Origin: Anaerolineae bacterium
GTDB taxonomy: Bacteria; Pseudomonadota; Alphaproteobacteria; DSM-16000; Inquilinaceae
Direction of reading: 5' to 3'
Length of the DNA: 37,894 nucleotides
Assembly: GCA_028285185.1 (NCBI GenBank)
Contig: JANQQD010000262.1
Coordinates: forward strand, 1-37,894
Each line of letters opens with the position of its first letter. The first letter of the stretch is position 1. Positions 1-8,752 of this stretch are shown here, piece by piece. A program made the position numbers and the translations under genes. The notes under the pieces are model-generated. The model searched no databases. It was not told the origin of the DNA and saw only the letters and a program-made list of their open reading frames with translations.

Positions 1-1728
1 AAGCAGCGAATACCCGCCCGGGATATCCGCCACCTTCGTGTCCAGCAGGCACACCGCGGTCAGCTCAAACCGATCCACCAGCCGCAGGTGCAGCGCACCG
101 ACATACTGACCGCGCTCCCGGTCGAAGCTCAGGAAACCGCCGCCGGCGATGCCGCTGGCATCGATCGCCAGTGCACCGCCTGCGGGTGGCTTGAAGCCGA
201 GCCCGACATCGATCGGGCCGAGGTTGCCGTCATGGTCGCCGCGCGGCTCGAAGCGCGTCGTGAAGCCGACACCTTCGATGGCCGCGGCGACCGGTCCGAG
301 CTTCGTGTTGAAGTCTGCACCGATCGTTACCGTGACCGCCCCATCATCGAGCGCCATGGCCAGCGTCGCGCCGGTGATCTTGACCGGGCCGAGGCTTTGA
401 TGGATCGGCAGATCGAGCCGGAGTCCCGGTTGTCCGCCGAGATAGAGCCCATCCCGGCTCGACAAGCCCAGCCGGAGATCGACATCGATCGCCACGCCGT
501 CTTCGGGGAACAGCGAGCGCAGGAAGGAGTCGGCATCCTCCGGATCGGGCTCGACGACGATGCGGGCGTCCTGTGTCTGGACCTCCAGGTAGATGTCCTT
601 GCTGTCCGCCTGGTCTGCACGAGCGCCAAGCTCCAGCGACGCGGCTGCCATCTCCAGCCTGCTGCCGGGCGACGAGCCGATCAGGACCGTGCTCGGCTCG
701 TCGCCGCTGTGCATCACCAATCTGAGCGCCAATCCGCCGGACGCCGGCGGCGCGCTTCCGCCCGCAACCGAAGCGATGATGTCTTTGAGGAACTCGGGAT
801 CACGTCCGGGCCGGAACAGGAACCCGACACCCCCGGTCAGGTCCAACGCCGCACGCAGCTCAAGCGTCATCGTGTCGGAGAGGTCGAGGGCCGTCTCTCC
901 GATGCCGCGCACGAAGGGCAGAACGGCGAAGCCCGGCTTGGCGGTGTCCGTTTCGGGCAGAAGATGCAGGCCGATGCCGGCCTCGATGTCGGTAATGCCC
1001 GTGTGGCCGCTGAGAAGTACGGCACGCAGGATCCAATGGTGGATCGGCTGGGGATCGACCGATCCCTCGATCAGCACCGTCTCCAGTTCGGGCTCCGGCA
1101 CGACGAACCGCACAGGCACCCGCCAGGCGCTTAAGACGTCCGCGACGTTTTCCAAGAGCAGATCACCGCGAAAACCGGTCTCGTCCCAGCGGTAGTGGGC
1201 GGCCAATTCGGCGAGCGGGTCCCGGAACAGAGCGGTCAGCCGATCAACGTCGAAGGATTTCCGCTCATGGGGAAGGCGACTGCCGCCGGGCTCGACATCT
1301 TCCAGGCCGATGACCCCGAGAAGCTTCAGTATGGTCCCCCAGTCCCTCAGCTGTCCCAGGAAGTGCTCGACGGCAAGAAACTGCAGAAGCTGATCGGGAA
1401 ACTCCGCAGCAAAGGCCGCGGCATCGACGGTCGGCGGCAACTCTCCGGCGGAAATCGATCCAAGACCGGTAATCGCGGCCATGGCGTCGGCGATCGCCAG
1501 AACGAGATCCGGCAGGTCGGCGTCTTCGACCTCTTCCTGATCGGCAAACGCCACCGCCTTGTCGATGGCCGGCTTGAGCGCATTGAACGGCGTCGGAATG
1601 GTGGGCAGATCCCATCCGAGCTCGACCATCAGGTCGCCAAAGAACTCAGGATCGTCCAGTGCCAGCTGAAACGGTCTCAAGGCCTCGCAGACCTCTTGAC
1701 CCAGACTGGCGATGATGCCGCCGGCCAT
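1..1728 (-). CDS. DUF6603-type giant protein, copy A (C-terminus beyond window edge)
   Basis: The minus strand is open from ATG at 1728 to the left edge, giving 576 codons with no stop, so the 3' part lies outside the window. The protein is a paralogue of the one at 3344-6883. Both have an alpha-helical N-terminal part (about residues 1-200) followed by repetitive beta-rich segments. They converge on the block GIAGGGFLSFDRERGQY then HLRLVDRFELTAVCLLDTKV (about residues 540-570), which precedes the DUF6603 core motif seen in full in copy B. The start lies 5 bp after the stop of the upstream gene (TGA at 1734), so translational coupling is likely. No signal peptide or membrane segment is visible. 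The family assignment is by remembered resemblance, mainly through copy B. The biochemical role of DUF6603 proteins is unknown to me. Confidence 0.8.
   Translation of the reverse strand, partial: MAGGIIASLGQEVCEALRPFQLALDDPEFFGDLMVELGWDLPTIPTPFNALKPAIDKAVAFADQEEVEDADLPDLVLAIADAMAAITGLGSISAGELPPTVDAAAFAAEFPDQLLQFLAVEHFLGQLRDWGTILKLLGVIGLEDVEPGGSRLPHERKSFDVDRLTALFRDPLAELAAHYRWDETGFRGDLLLENVADVLSAWRVPVRFVVPEPELETVLIEGSVDPQPIHHWILRAVLLSGHTGITDIEAGIGLHLLPETDTAKPGFAVLPFVRGIGETALDLSDTMTLELRAALDLTGGVGFLFRPGRDPEFLKDIIASVAGGSAPPASGGLALRLVMHSGDEPSTVLIGSSPGSRLEMAAASLELGARADQADSKDIYLEVQTQDARIVVEPDPEDADSFLRSLFPEDGVAIDVDLRLGLSSRDGLYLGGQPGLRLDLPIHQSLGPVKITGATLAMALDDGAVTVTIGADFNTKLGPVAAAIEGVGFTTRFEPRGDHDGNLGPIDVGLGFKPPAGGALAIDASGIAGGGFLSFDRERGQYVGALHLRLVDRFELTAVCLLDTKVADIPGGYSLL
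2..91. repeat. 90-bp perfect repeat, copy 1 (in DUF6603-A)
   Basis: Bases 2-91 are identical to 5133-5222, in the same orientation and reading frame. Base 1 differs from its partner (synonymous), and identity is lost at 92. The block encodes the segment ending ADIPGGYSLL. Flanking code is much more diverged between the two genes, which suggests gene conversion or a recent segmental exchange. The repeat may continue patchily beyond the left edge. Confidence 0.9.
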
Positions 1729-1733
1729 CGGTG

Positions 1734-2885
1734 TCACGCCGAGGTGTAGAAGAGCCGGACGTCGTCCTCCGGCAGAGCATTGATTACGCTGGTGGCAGAC
1801 CCACTCGACGGGACGTAGTGGTAGAGAACATGCCCGGTGTCGCGGTCGACGAGGGGCACGCCGATCTCGTAGTCATGGCGGGTTCCGACGCAGCGGAGGA
1901 AGCGCTGTCCGCCGATCCGCGTGTCATTGAATCTCCAGCGCCAGCCATTCACGAACGCTTCGGTGTCCGCGAAGCCGTATCGGCGGAACTGCGGAAACGG
2001 GTGGTTGGCCTGAAACGTTGGGTCCTGGATTATGGAGTCTTCCAGGAGGTCCATCCGGTCCTGTCGCGCCCTGGGGGGCCGGTCGGCCACCCCGATGTCG
2101 AAGTTGAACCTCGCGACGTCATGATAGAGTGCGATCTGGCTTCTGAGCCGCCGTTGGCCCTCAATCACACGGTCAAGTGACGGACGGGCATCCGCCGACG
2201 CTCTGTCGAATATCTCGCCGCCTCTGCGCAGAAAGGACCGTCTGAGACGCCGGGGGATCCAGCGGTCAAACGTGGCTGGAGGAACACGTGTGCCGTCATA
2301 GAAGTGAAAGGTTTCAGCTTGAAATGCTTGAAGTATTTGCGGGCGATTTCGCAGGCGTCGTACTGACCTTACAAGAAAAGATTCTGATAGATGTTCATAA
2401 TTACCGTTTGGGCCGGTAAAGATGGTATTCAGGTATCTTGGCGCTCGCACGCGCACTCGGTCGCCCAGTACCTCTGATAGCTTGTCAATAAAGGGCTGTG
2501 CCTGACCGATATTACATCCCATAATCCTGAAGATTCGGCGCACCGGTGGTTGCCCGCCACCGACATTGAATAGGAAATCCGATATTCTGACGTTTCCATG
2601 TTGCTCTGCTTCTTCAAGTACCTCGTAGTCAGCTCCGGCGAAATTTCGTCGGACATTGTCAAGCCGGATTTCCAGATAACCTTCTCTTGCCGAATGCGAG
2701 ACAACGATCAGGTTGCCGATCGGCGTGGGGATATTATTGGCATTCTCAAGATGATTTATGAAATCTTGAATCGATTGAATGCGTCTTCCGTGGACAAGGG
2801 TGGTATTCGGCCGTTCCCGAAGGTAGCGCCGTGTTGCCCTGTCAAACGGTGTGTTGCCTCCCGGCGCGAAGGCATAGTCGGTCAT
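1734..2885 (-). CDS. Unknown protein with possible caspase-like His/Cys dyad
   Basis: This encodes 383 residues from ATG at 2885. An in-frame ATG at 2987 is also possible, but the product before MTDYAF looks unrelated to a folded domain. Two hydrophobic strand-like segments each end in a candidate catalytic residue: NLIVVSHSAREGYLEI (His64) and RRIFRIMGCNIG (Cys124). This strand-His-Gly then strand-Cys-Gly layout is that of clan CD proteases (caspase/CHAT/gingipain-like), but overall similarity is not recognised and the function is inferred only. The C-terminal 200 residues are Arg- and aromatic-rich with no named domain. There is no signal peptide or membrane segment. The gene sits directly upstream of DUF6603-A with a 5-bp gap, implying a shared transcript and probably a shared role. 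Confidence 0.75.
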   Translation of the reverse strand: MTDYAFAPGGNTPFDRATRRYLRERPNTTLVHGRRIQSIQDFINHLENANNIPTPIGNLIVVSHSAREGYLEIRLDNVRRNFAGADYEVLEEAEQHGNVRISDFLFNVGGGQPPVRRIFRIMGCNIGQAQPFIDKLSEVLGDRVRVRAPRYLNTIFTGPNGNYEHLSESFLVRSVRRLRNRPQILQAFQAETFHFYDGTRVPPATFDRWIPRRLRRSFLRRGGEIFDRASADARPSLDRVIEGQRRLRSQIALYHDVARFNFDIGVADRPPRARQDRMDLLEDSIIQDPTFQANHPFPQFRRYGFADTEAFVNGWRWRFNDTRIGGQRFLRCVGTRHDYEIGVPLVDRDTGHVLYHYVPSSGSATSVINALPEDDVRLFYTSA

Positions 2886-3343
2886 GGCTGGGCCCCCATG
2901 GCGCCAGCGGTAGATATATATGCCAGTGGCCTCAGATCCGGGAACGCGCTGTCGTAACGGCTGATGAGCCCAGTCGATCGGCCCCATCCGGCAGGGCAGC
3001 GGCGTTCCGCTCTACCGGCGGGCCGGTCACGATCAGGCGTGCAAGAGACCCAGCGGGGGTGCCCACATGACCCCAGCCTGCGAGATACCGACCTGGTCAT
3101 GTTCCTCCCCGTCGATCTTGTCGGATCGATCGTTAACAAAAATTAATTAATCATAAATCGAAAATCCTGGCAATAATCGAGATGCCTTTCGTTGGCAAAA
3201 TTCTCAGTTACCCGCATACCCATACTGCCGGCGCACGGAAATCCGTCCGCCGAATTCTTGATAAACTCTATTAATTTCTAGAATGTTCATCAAATTATAT
3301 GCTTATTATTGAAAAATAGAATCGATAATGCTTTCGAGCCCGC
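2886..3343. other. AT-rich intergenic spacer between two minus-strand units
   Basis: No credible gene is seen in these 458 bp. Bases 3120-3340 are markedly AT-rich against a GC-rich background, with runs of A/T around 3132-3160 and 3270-3325. The part nearer 2885 should carry the 5' leader of the His/Cys-like gene. The part nearer 3343 should carry the 3' end of DUF6603-B. No clear rho-independent terminator was found behind DUF6603-B. Confidence 0.6.
3144..3173 (-). promoter_or_regulatory. Candidate sigma70-type promoter for the His/Cys - DUF6603-A unit
   Basis: On the minus strand TTGCCA (complement of 3168-3173) is followed after 18 bp by TAATTA (complement of 3144-3149), within the AT-rich spacer and about 260 bp upstream of the ATG at 2885. 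Both hexamers are imperfect matches and AT-rich DNA gives chance hits, so this is tentative. Confidence 0.3.
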
Positions 3344-6300
3344 TCATGCGGCGTCCTCCAGGTTGGCGCGGGTGGTGACCTGGACCCATTTGCGGCGGCC
3401 GGGGTTGTCGGCCAGATAGCGGTCATAGGCCTGCGCGGCGGCGGTGTAGGTCGTGCCCTCCGCCGGGGTTCCGGCTGCCGCCTCCGTCTCCAGCGTGCTG
3501 CGCGTGCCGATCACATAGGTGGTCGGCCGCACGCTGAAGCCGCGGTTCTCGCCCCGGTACTTCGCGGCGCCGGGCCGGCGCGCGTGCCGGCGCGCCACCG
3601 CGCCCAGCCCGACCCCCGCAGACGCCGCCTCCGCTGACGGCCGGTGCGTTCCCTCGGGCTTGCGTGCCGGCTCCGCCGCCGCATCCACGATCACCGTCTC
3701 AAACCCCAGCGTCACCGACGCCCGGTCCGCCGCCACCGTCTGACCGCCGAACTTCACCCCTGCCGGCCGCAGCGACACGCCCGCCGCCATCTTCTCGAAC
3801 GACGGCCGCGCCAGGCGCTCGTCGTCGCTCAGCTCCAGGAACTCGCCCGGCGCGAAGAACTCCTCCACCACATCGGTATCCGACTGCGGCTCGCCGTCCA
3901 CCAGCACACGGCCGATCTCGTACCGCCCCGCGCCGCGCGGCCGCGCGCCCTTGTAGCGCTGCAGGCCCATCGACAGCGGCAGCACCTGCTGGCGCACGCC
4001 CAGCGCCGCCAGCGGATGCGCCAACACCGCCCCCGCCGGCGTCCGCTTGGCAAAGCTCGCCACCGCCGCTGCTCCCGCCGGCTCCCGCGCCGTCCAGTTC
4101 TCCCCATCCCGCAGCGCCGCCAACAGCTCCGGCAGCGGGTCCACCGGCGCCGGCAACGCTGCGTCCGGCTGCTCCCGCAGCGTCTTGTCGACCGTGAACG
4201 TCTTCGACCAGATCCAGATGCTGACCTTCGCGCGGCCCCGCACGAACAGCACCGCATTGCCCCCCAGCGTGCCTTCCAGCTGCACACCGAACAGCGTCCG
4301 GCCACGCCACTTCACCGTCGCCCCGAGCGCAAAATCCGCCAGCCACTCGTCGCTCTCGCGGTCGATCAGCACGTCCAGCCCGACCAGTGCCTCGATCGTG
4401 AACCCCGCCTTGGAGTAGTAGAAATCCGCCCGCGCCCCGAACTGCACCGTGTTCGACGTCACCGCGAAATAGGCCTCGAACCGCAGCCGCGGGTTGTCCC
4501 CGCTGGTCAGGTTGACCGTGAACCGGTTCAGCCGCGGGATTCCGCTCGGCACCGGAAAGGCCGGGTGGAAGCCACCCACCGACAGACCGCAGAAAGGGTT
4601 CGGCCCGCTGCCCTTGGACCGGTAGATCGCATCGCCCCTGAGCGACCGGCCGAGGATCATGGAATCGAACAGCGACAGGTCCAGGCTGACCTCGCCCCGC
4701 TCCCGGTCGATGATGCCCAAGCCGTCCAGCCGCAGCCGGATCGTCGGCCGGCCCTTCGGACGCTCCACCAGCACCTGGCCGATGATCACGATCCGCCGCG
4801 GCGAGGTCAGCGACGACCGCGGCAGCTCCACGATCAGCCCCAGCTTGAACTCCGCAACCGTCGGCTTGCCCCAGCCTAGCTTCAGGATCGGGCCGGCCAC
4901 GATCGTGTCCGGTGCCGGCGGAAACACCGCCCGCAGCGTGCGCACCAGCCGTGGCAGCTCGGCCATCGGGTTGCGCGGGAACAGCACCGCGTCCAGCGAT
5001 CCCGTCCGCACCCCGTCGCGCAACCGGTCGACGTCGATCGTCCGGTTGTAGCCGATCAGCCCGCCGATCCCCATCAGCGTGAAGCCCAGCACCAGCGGCA
5101 GCGGCGGTGACCACTCGAACGCCAGGCTCACCAGCAGCGAATACCCGCCCGGGATATCCGCCACCTTCGTGTCCAGCAGGCACACCGCGGTCAGCTCAAA
5201 CCGATCCACCAGCCGCAGGTGCGCAAACCCGGTGTAGCGGCCGGCCGCACGGTCGAAGCCCAGGTAGCCGCCACCGGATATGCCGCTGGCGTCGATCGCG
5301 AGCCCTACGCCGGAGGGCGGCAGAAACCCGAGCCGCACGTCCAGTGGCCCGAAATTGCCGCTGCGGTCGTCGGGGAACTGCAGTTCCCCCTCCAGACCGA
5401 TGCGCTCGACCACGGCGCGCAGTGGGCCCAGGCTCATGCCCGCCGTGACGCCCACATGCGCCCGCGTCACCGGATCGTCCAGGCCGATCCCGACATGCAA
5501 CGCCTCCAGCGACAGGACGCCGGCGATCGAACGATGCACCGGCAGTACGACTTCCAGGCCCGATCCGCCGTCGATGTAAGGGCCGCGTCGAACCGATGCG
5601 CCGACCGTTACGTCGAAGGGGACGGGTGTCGCTTCTGCGGGGAAGAGCCTGCGGACGAAGCCATCGGCCTCGCTGTCCACCTGCAGTGACAGCACGCCCG
5701 AGATCGAGGCTTCGACGAAGACATCCGGCTCGCCCGCGTGTCGGACGCCAAAGGCGAGGCCGCCCTTGATGAAGCGGAAGCCGCTGCCCTGCGCTGCGAT
5801 GACGGCAGGCGGCCGCTCATCGTCATCCTCCGGCGTGTAGTCCCAACGGACGACGAAGTGGGCCTCGTTTCCTTCCAGCAGGCTCGACGGGGACTCGGTG
5901 AACAGCTGGTGACGCAGGTCAAGGCCGCCCTGCCGGCTCCAGACGACCCCAAGCCCGTCCATGATCGCGGTGCCGACGTCGATCGTCAGCCGGCTCTCGT
6001 CGGTGATTTCGAACGTCACCTCGCCCCCGGCATAAAGGCCGAGACCCGCCGCCGTCACGGCACCGCTGGTGCGGTCAACCAGCGGATAGATCATGCAGCC
6101 GACATCGGCATCGGCGAACGGCAGGAAAGGAAAGCGCAAGACGTCCAGTCGGGCGAGATCGTCGTAATCGGCGAGATCGTCGCCGTCGTTGAAGCTGGCT
6201 ATGACGTCCGGTGACGGCGCATCGAAATCCGCCATCAGGCCCAGGGACGCCGCAAGGTCGCTGACCGCGGACAGGAAGTCGTCGTAGCGCATGGCCGCGC

Positions 6301-6883
6301 CGTCGGGCCAATAGCTGTCCCTCAGATGGGCGTTCGGGTCGCTGAGCAGGGACCCGAGACCGGACCAGTGGACCCGTTGCCGGAGATGCGGCACGCGAGG
6401 GGCCTGCGCCTCTTTCACATAGCTCTGCTCGATCAGGCCGAGCAGCCGCAGGATGGCGTGACACCTGGGATGACGCCTGTCGAGGAAGCGGACAAAGAGA
6501 TGGTCCAGGAGTTCGCGCAGGACCGTGCCGGCGGTCTCGTCGTCCGTCGGCAGGCCACCGCCCGCCAGGTCGGACTCGATTCCCTCGGAAACCGAGGCGA
6601 TACCGCCGAGAATGTCGCTGACGTGCAGCGCCAGGTCGGCCAGATGCGCGGCATAGACCGCACTGTCCCCCGTCCTGACCGCTTCCCGGACCGCCTGGAC
6701 GGTCGTATCCATGGCATCCAGCAGAGGTGCCAGGCGCTCGAAAGCGGTGAGCGAGTCCGGCACGGCGTAACCGATGTCATGGAGCAGCTGCTTGGCCGCC
6801 TCCGTATCACGGCTCGCCCTGATGACCGGCGAGAGGAAGTCGTGCATCACATGGGAGAGGCGGACGAGCTGGTCTGCAATCAT
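3344..6883 (-). CDS. DUF6603-type giant protein, copy B (full length)
   Basis: The product has 1179 residues. The start is placed at ATG 6883 because GAGGAG lies about 10 bases ahead of it. The GTG at 6892 would sit almost on top of that ribosome site. Residues 1-200 are helical and include a run of leucine-rich helices. From about 230 the protein is a long series of beta-strand-rich repeats. The motif GFTLMGIGGLIGYNR (about residue 600), followed by LFPRNP and VFPPAPDTIVAGP, is what I recognise as the DUF6603 core. The C-terminal 200 residues are Ala/Pro/Arg-rich. No signal peptide or transmembrane helix is seen, so it may be cytoplasmic or exported by a non-Sec route. It follows the Tgl-like gene by 66 bp and probably shares its transcript. 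The function of the family is unknown to me. Confidence 0.88.
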   Translation of the reverse strand: MIADQLVRLSHVMHDFLSPVIRASRDTEAAKQLLHDIGYAVPDSLTAFERLAPLLDAMDTTVQAVREAVRTGDSAVYAAHLADLALHVSDILGGIASVSEGIESDLAGGGLPTDDETAGTVLRELLDHLFVRFLDRRHPRCHAILRLLGLIEQSYVKEAQAPRVPHLRQRVHWSGLGSLLSDPNAHLRDSYWPDGAAMRYDDFLSAVSDLAASLGLMADFDAPSPDVIASFNDGDDLADYDDLARLDVLRFPFLPFADADVGCMIYPLVDRTSGAVTAAGLGLYAGGEVTFEITDESRLTIDVGTAIMDGLGVVWSRQGGLDLRHQLFTESPSSLLEGNEAHFVVRWDYTPEDDDERPPAVIAAQGSGFRFIKGGLAFGVRHAGEPDVFVEASISGVLSLQVDSEADGFVRRLFPAEATPVPFDVTVGASVRRGPYIDGGSGLEVVLPVHRSIAGVLSLEALHVGIGLDDPVTRAHVGVTAGMSLGPLRAVVERIGLEGELQFPDDRSGNFGPLDVRLGFLPPSGVGLAIDASGISGGGYLGFDRAAGRYTGFAHLRLVDRFELTAVCLLDTKVADIPGGYSLLVSLAFEWSPPLPLVLGFTLMGIGGLIGYNRTIDVDRLRDGVRTGSLDAVLFPRNPMAELPRLVRTLRAVFPPAPDTIVAGPILKLGWGKPTVAEFKLGLIVELPRSSLTSPRRIVIIGQVLVERPKGRPTIRLRLDGLGIIDRERGEVSLDLSLFDSMILGRSLRGDAIYRSKGSGPNPFCGLSVGGFHPAFPVPSGIPRLNRFTVNLTSGDNPRLRFEAYFAVTSNTVQFGARADFYYSKAGFTIEALVGLDVLIDRESDEWLADFALGATVKWRGRTLFGVQLEGTLGGNAVLFVRGRAKVSIWIWSKTFTVDKTLREQPDAALPAPVDPLPELLAALRDGENWTAREPAGAAAVASFAKRTPAGAVLAHPLAALGVRQQVLPLSMGLQRYKGARPRGAGRYEIGRVLVDGEPQSDTDVVEEFFAPGEFLELSDDERLARPSFEKMAAGVSLRPAGVKFGGQTVAADRASVTLGFETVIVDAAAEPARKPEGTHRPSAEAASAGVGLGAVARRHARRPGAAKYRGENRGFSVRPTTYVIGTRSTLETEAAAGTPAEGTTYTAAAQAYDRYLADNPGRRKWVQVTTRANLEDAA
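5133..5222. repeat. 90-bp perfect repeat, copy 2 (in DUF6603-B)
   Basis: This block is identical to bases 2-91 in the left-edge paralogue. It lies in the middle of DUF6603-B, just before the GFTLMGIGG core motif in the direction of translation. Confidence 0.9.
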
Positions 6884-6949
6884 GAGCCGCACTCTCCTCG
6901 TCCTGTTGCCGTCCGGCGGCGCGATGACGCCGGTGGCTCAGCACCCCGG

Positions 6950-8752
6950 TCAGAGGGCGCCTATGGTCGACAAATGGCTGAGATAGGATGCTTCGATCCT
7001 GACCTTCGGGCGCGTCACGGTAAGGTCGACAGGTTTCAGGCGATCCCGCTGGTTGATGTAAAAGGGTGAGCGGAAGAGATCGGTCCAGACCACTCGGGAA
7101 CCGAGGAACGCCGACCCCGCCAGATAGTGCTTCGCCAGGTCGAAGAAATCTGTCTCGGGGTCCGGATAGTCTGATCGGTTGGTATAGGTGACCCCCCAAT
7201 TCACCAAATCGTAGAAGTCGGCAGCGGTGGGTGAGGCTGCCGCATCCTTGTGGTGGACGACCACCTGCTCGTCCTCTTCCAGGTCCTCCCAGGTCACATG
7301 GGCGGACGTGGAGCCGGTCGTCCATACCGTGACGATGCGAAAGCGTCTCGGATCGATCTGGACGACCTCGAACTCCTCGATCTCAACGGTATCCGATGCG
7401 GCGTAGTCGCGGTACCGCGCGGGCAGCGATGGATGAGGTGCCGACAGGTCGGGCTCCCCTGCATGCAAACTCGGATCGCTGATGTAGAGGTAGTTGTGCT
7501 GGCCTGCGGCACCGGACACCGGCGAGACCTTGACGCCTAACGGCAGAGCTGTGCCGGCGCGCTGCCTTGCCAAGCTGCCAAGATGGATGGCCGTCATGCG
7601 CTGCAAAATGTTGAGGCGCGTATTGAGATCGGCAATGTGCTCCTTGTAGAGATCGGTGATCGACTTGTCCTCCATGCCGAAGCCTTCGAAGCGGATGTCG
7701 GCGCGCTTGCGGGACCTCAGCGACCAGACGAAGGAGTGTTCTCCGCGCCATGCACCAGTGGGCTCAAACGTGAGATACAATGGATGGTTGTAGATATACG
7801 TTCGATCCCCTGTTTGCAGCTCGTCCAGCGTTATGACCTTCCATGTGAATAATGAGTTGTTCTGCTTGTCGGTTATCATATGATATGCAGGAACCGCACC
7901 TTTATTCTTATAGTAATCTCTTGCAGCGCGAGAGTAGTGAACCCAAGTACTGTCAGGATGATCAATCGCGACATAGTTTTCCTTCAAAAGAGTGGTCGGC
8001 TGAAGTGCCGTCATGCTCTTGAAGAGGTGCCCCGGATCCTTCGCGCTCATCAGGGAGTCCAGCAGCATCGTCACCGCCGTGAACGCGCAGTCGAAGAGGT
8101 TGGCGTAGCAGGCAGGTTTGACCGTGAACAGCAGGTCGATCGCTCTCTCCGGATCGACCTGCCCAAGAGAACTGAGGATAAAGGGGTGCTTGCTCCTTTC
8201 TTTGTTGCCAAACCCCCAATAGAGCTCAGCCGCCTCGTTCACATGCCACGTCTTGTTCCTTGCGGGATTATGGCACGCGTGGCGATAGAAGAAGTGGCCC
8301 ACGCCGGGCGACGCATCCCTGTTCGCATATTCCCGCAGCCGGATGAGGGCGCGGAACCGCCGTTCGATGATCCAGTCCCGATAGGCCGTATGATCGGTGA
8401 TGAACTCCGGCGTCATCGCCATGACCGAATAGGCGATCTCCTCGCGGTTGCTCAGGTACGCCAAGTCCTTGTATCTGGCTTCATCGAACGATCCCAGCGA
8501 CGCCTGCGTCGTTGCCTGCCAGCGCTGTAGATCGCTGAAGGCGATCGAGCGCATGTCCTCAAGGACTTGGGCGACCTGGTCGGTCTCGTTGCTCGCTCCG
8601 ATCCGTTTTCGGTGCAGGATGATCCGTTCGATCACCCATCGATAGAAGTCCTCAGCAAGCCCTGCATCAAAAAGCGTCCGAACACCATTGGCGTTCATGC
8701 TCAGCAGACGCCTGATCGTAGCATTCTCATCAATAGTCAAAAAATCGACCAT
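6950..8752 (-). CDS. Tgl-like (papain-fold transglutaminase-like) protein with extra C-terminal region
   Basis: The product has 600 residues from ATG 8752, which is preceded by GAGGTGGGG; an upstream in-frame ATG at 8836 lacks such a site. The middle of the protein resembles Bacillus subtilis protein-glutamine gamma-glutamyltransferase (Tgl). ANLFDCAFTAVTMLLDSL (Cys222) aligns with the Tgl FECATAM segment that holds the nucleophile. LQTGDRTYIYNHP then WRGEHSF (Glu338, His339) aligns with Tgl PGDxVYFxNP and WRGENV, where the second catalytic residue is Glu. The His that follows in Tgl (FGHG) is not conserved; FEGFG stands in its place, although His339 is close by. Residues 1-200 and 400-600 have no recognised domain. 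There is no signal peptide. The gene heads the unit with DUF6603-B. Cross-linking or amidase activity is an inference from remembered similarity. Confidence 0.72.
   Translation of the reverse strand: MVDFLTIDENATIRRLLSMNANGVRTLFDAGLAEDFYRWVIERIILHRKRIGASNETDQVAQVLEDMRSIAFSDLQRWQATTQASLGSFDEARYKDLAYLSNREEIAYSVMAMTPEFITDHTAYRDWIIERRFRALIRLREYANRDASPGVGHFFYRHACHNPARNKTWHVNEAAELYWGFGNKERSKHPFILSSLGQVDPERAIDLLFTVKPACYANLFDCAFTAVTMLLDSLMSAKDPGHLFKSMTALQPTTLLKENYVAIDHPDSTWVHYSRAARDYYKNKGAVPAYHMITDKQNNSLFTWKVITLDELQTGDRTYIYNHPLYLTFEPTGAWRGEHSFVWSLRSRKRADIRFEGFGMEDKSITDLYKEHIADLNTRLNILQRMTAIHLGSLARQRAGTALPLGVKVSPVSGAAGQHNYLYISDPSLHAGEPDLSAPHPSLPARYRDYAASDTVEIEEFEVVQIDPRRFRIVTVWTTGSTSAHVTWEDLEEDEQVVVHHKDAAASPTAADFYDLVNWGVTYTNRSDYPDPETDFFDLAKHYLAGSAFLGSRVVWTDLFRSPFYINQRDRLKPVDLTVTRPKVRIEASYLSHLSTIGAL

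Noticed and set aside
88-2180. Several plus-strand frames of 149-348 codons
   Set aside because: They are antisense to the DUF6603-A and His/Cys genes, whose minus-strand products align with a paralogue or have protein-like composition.
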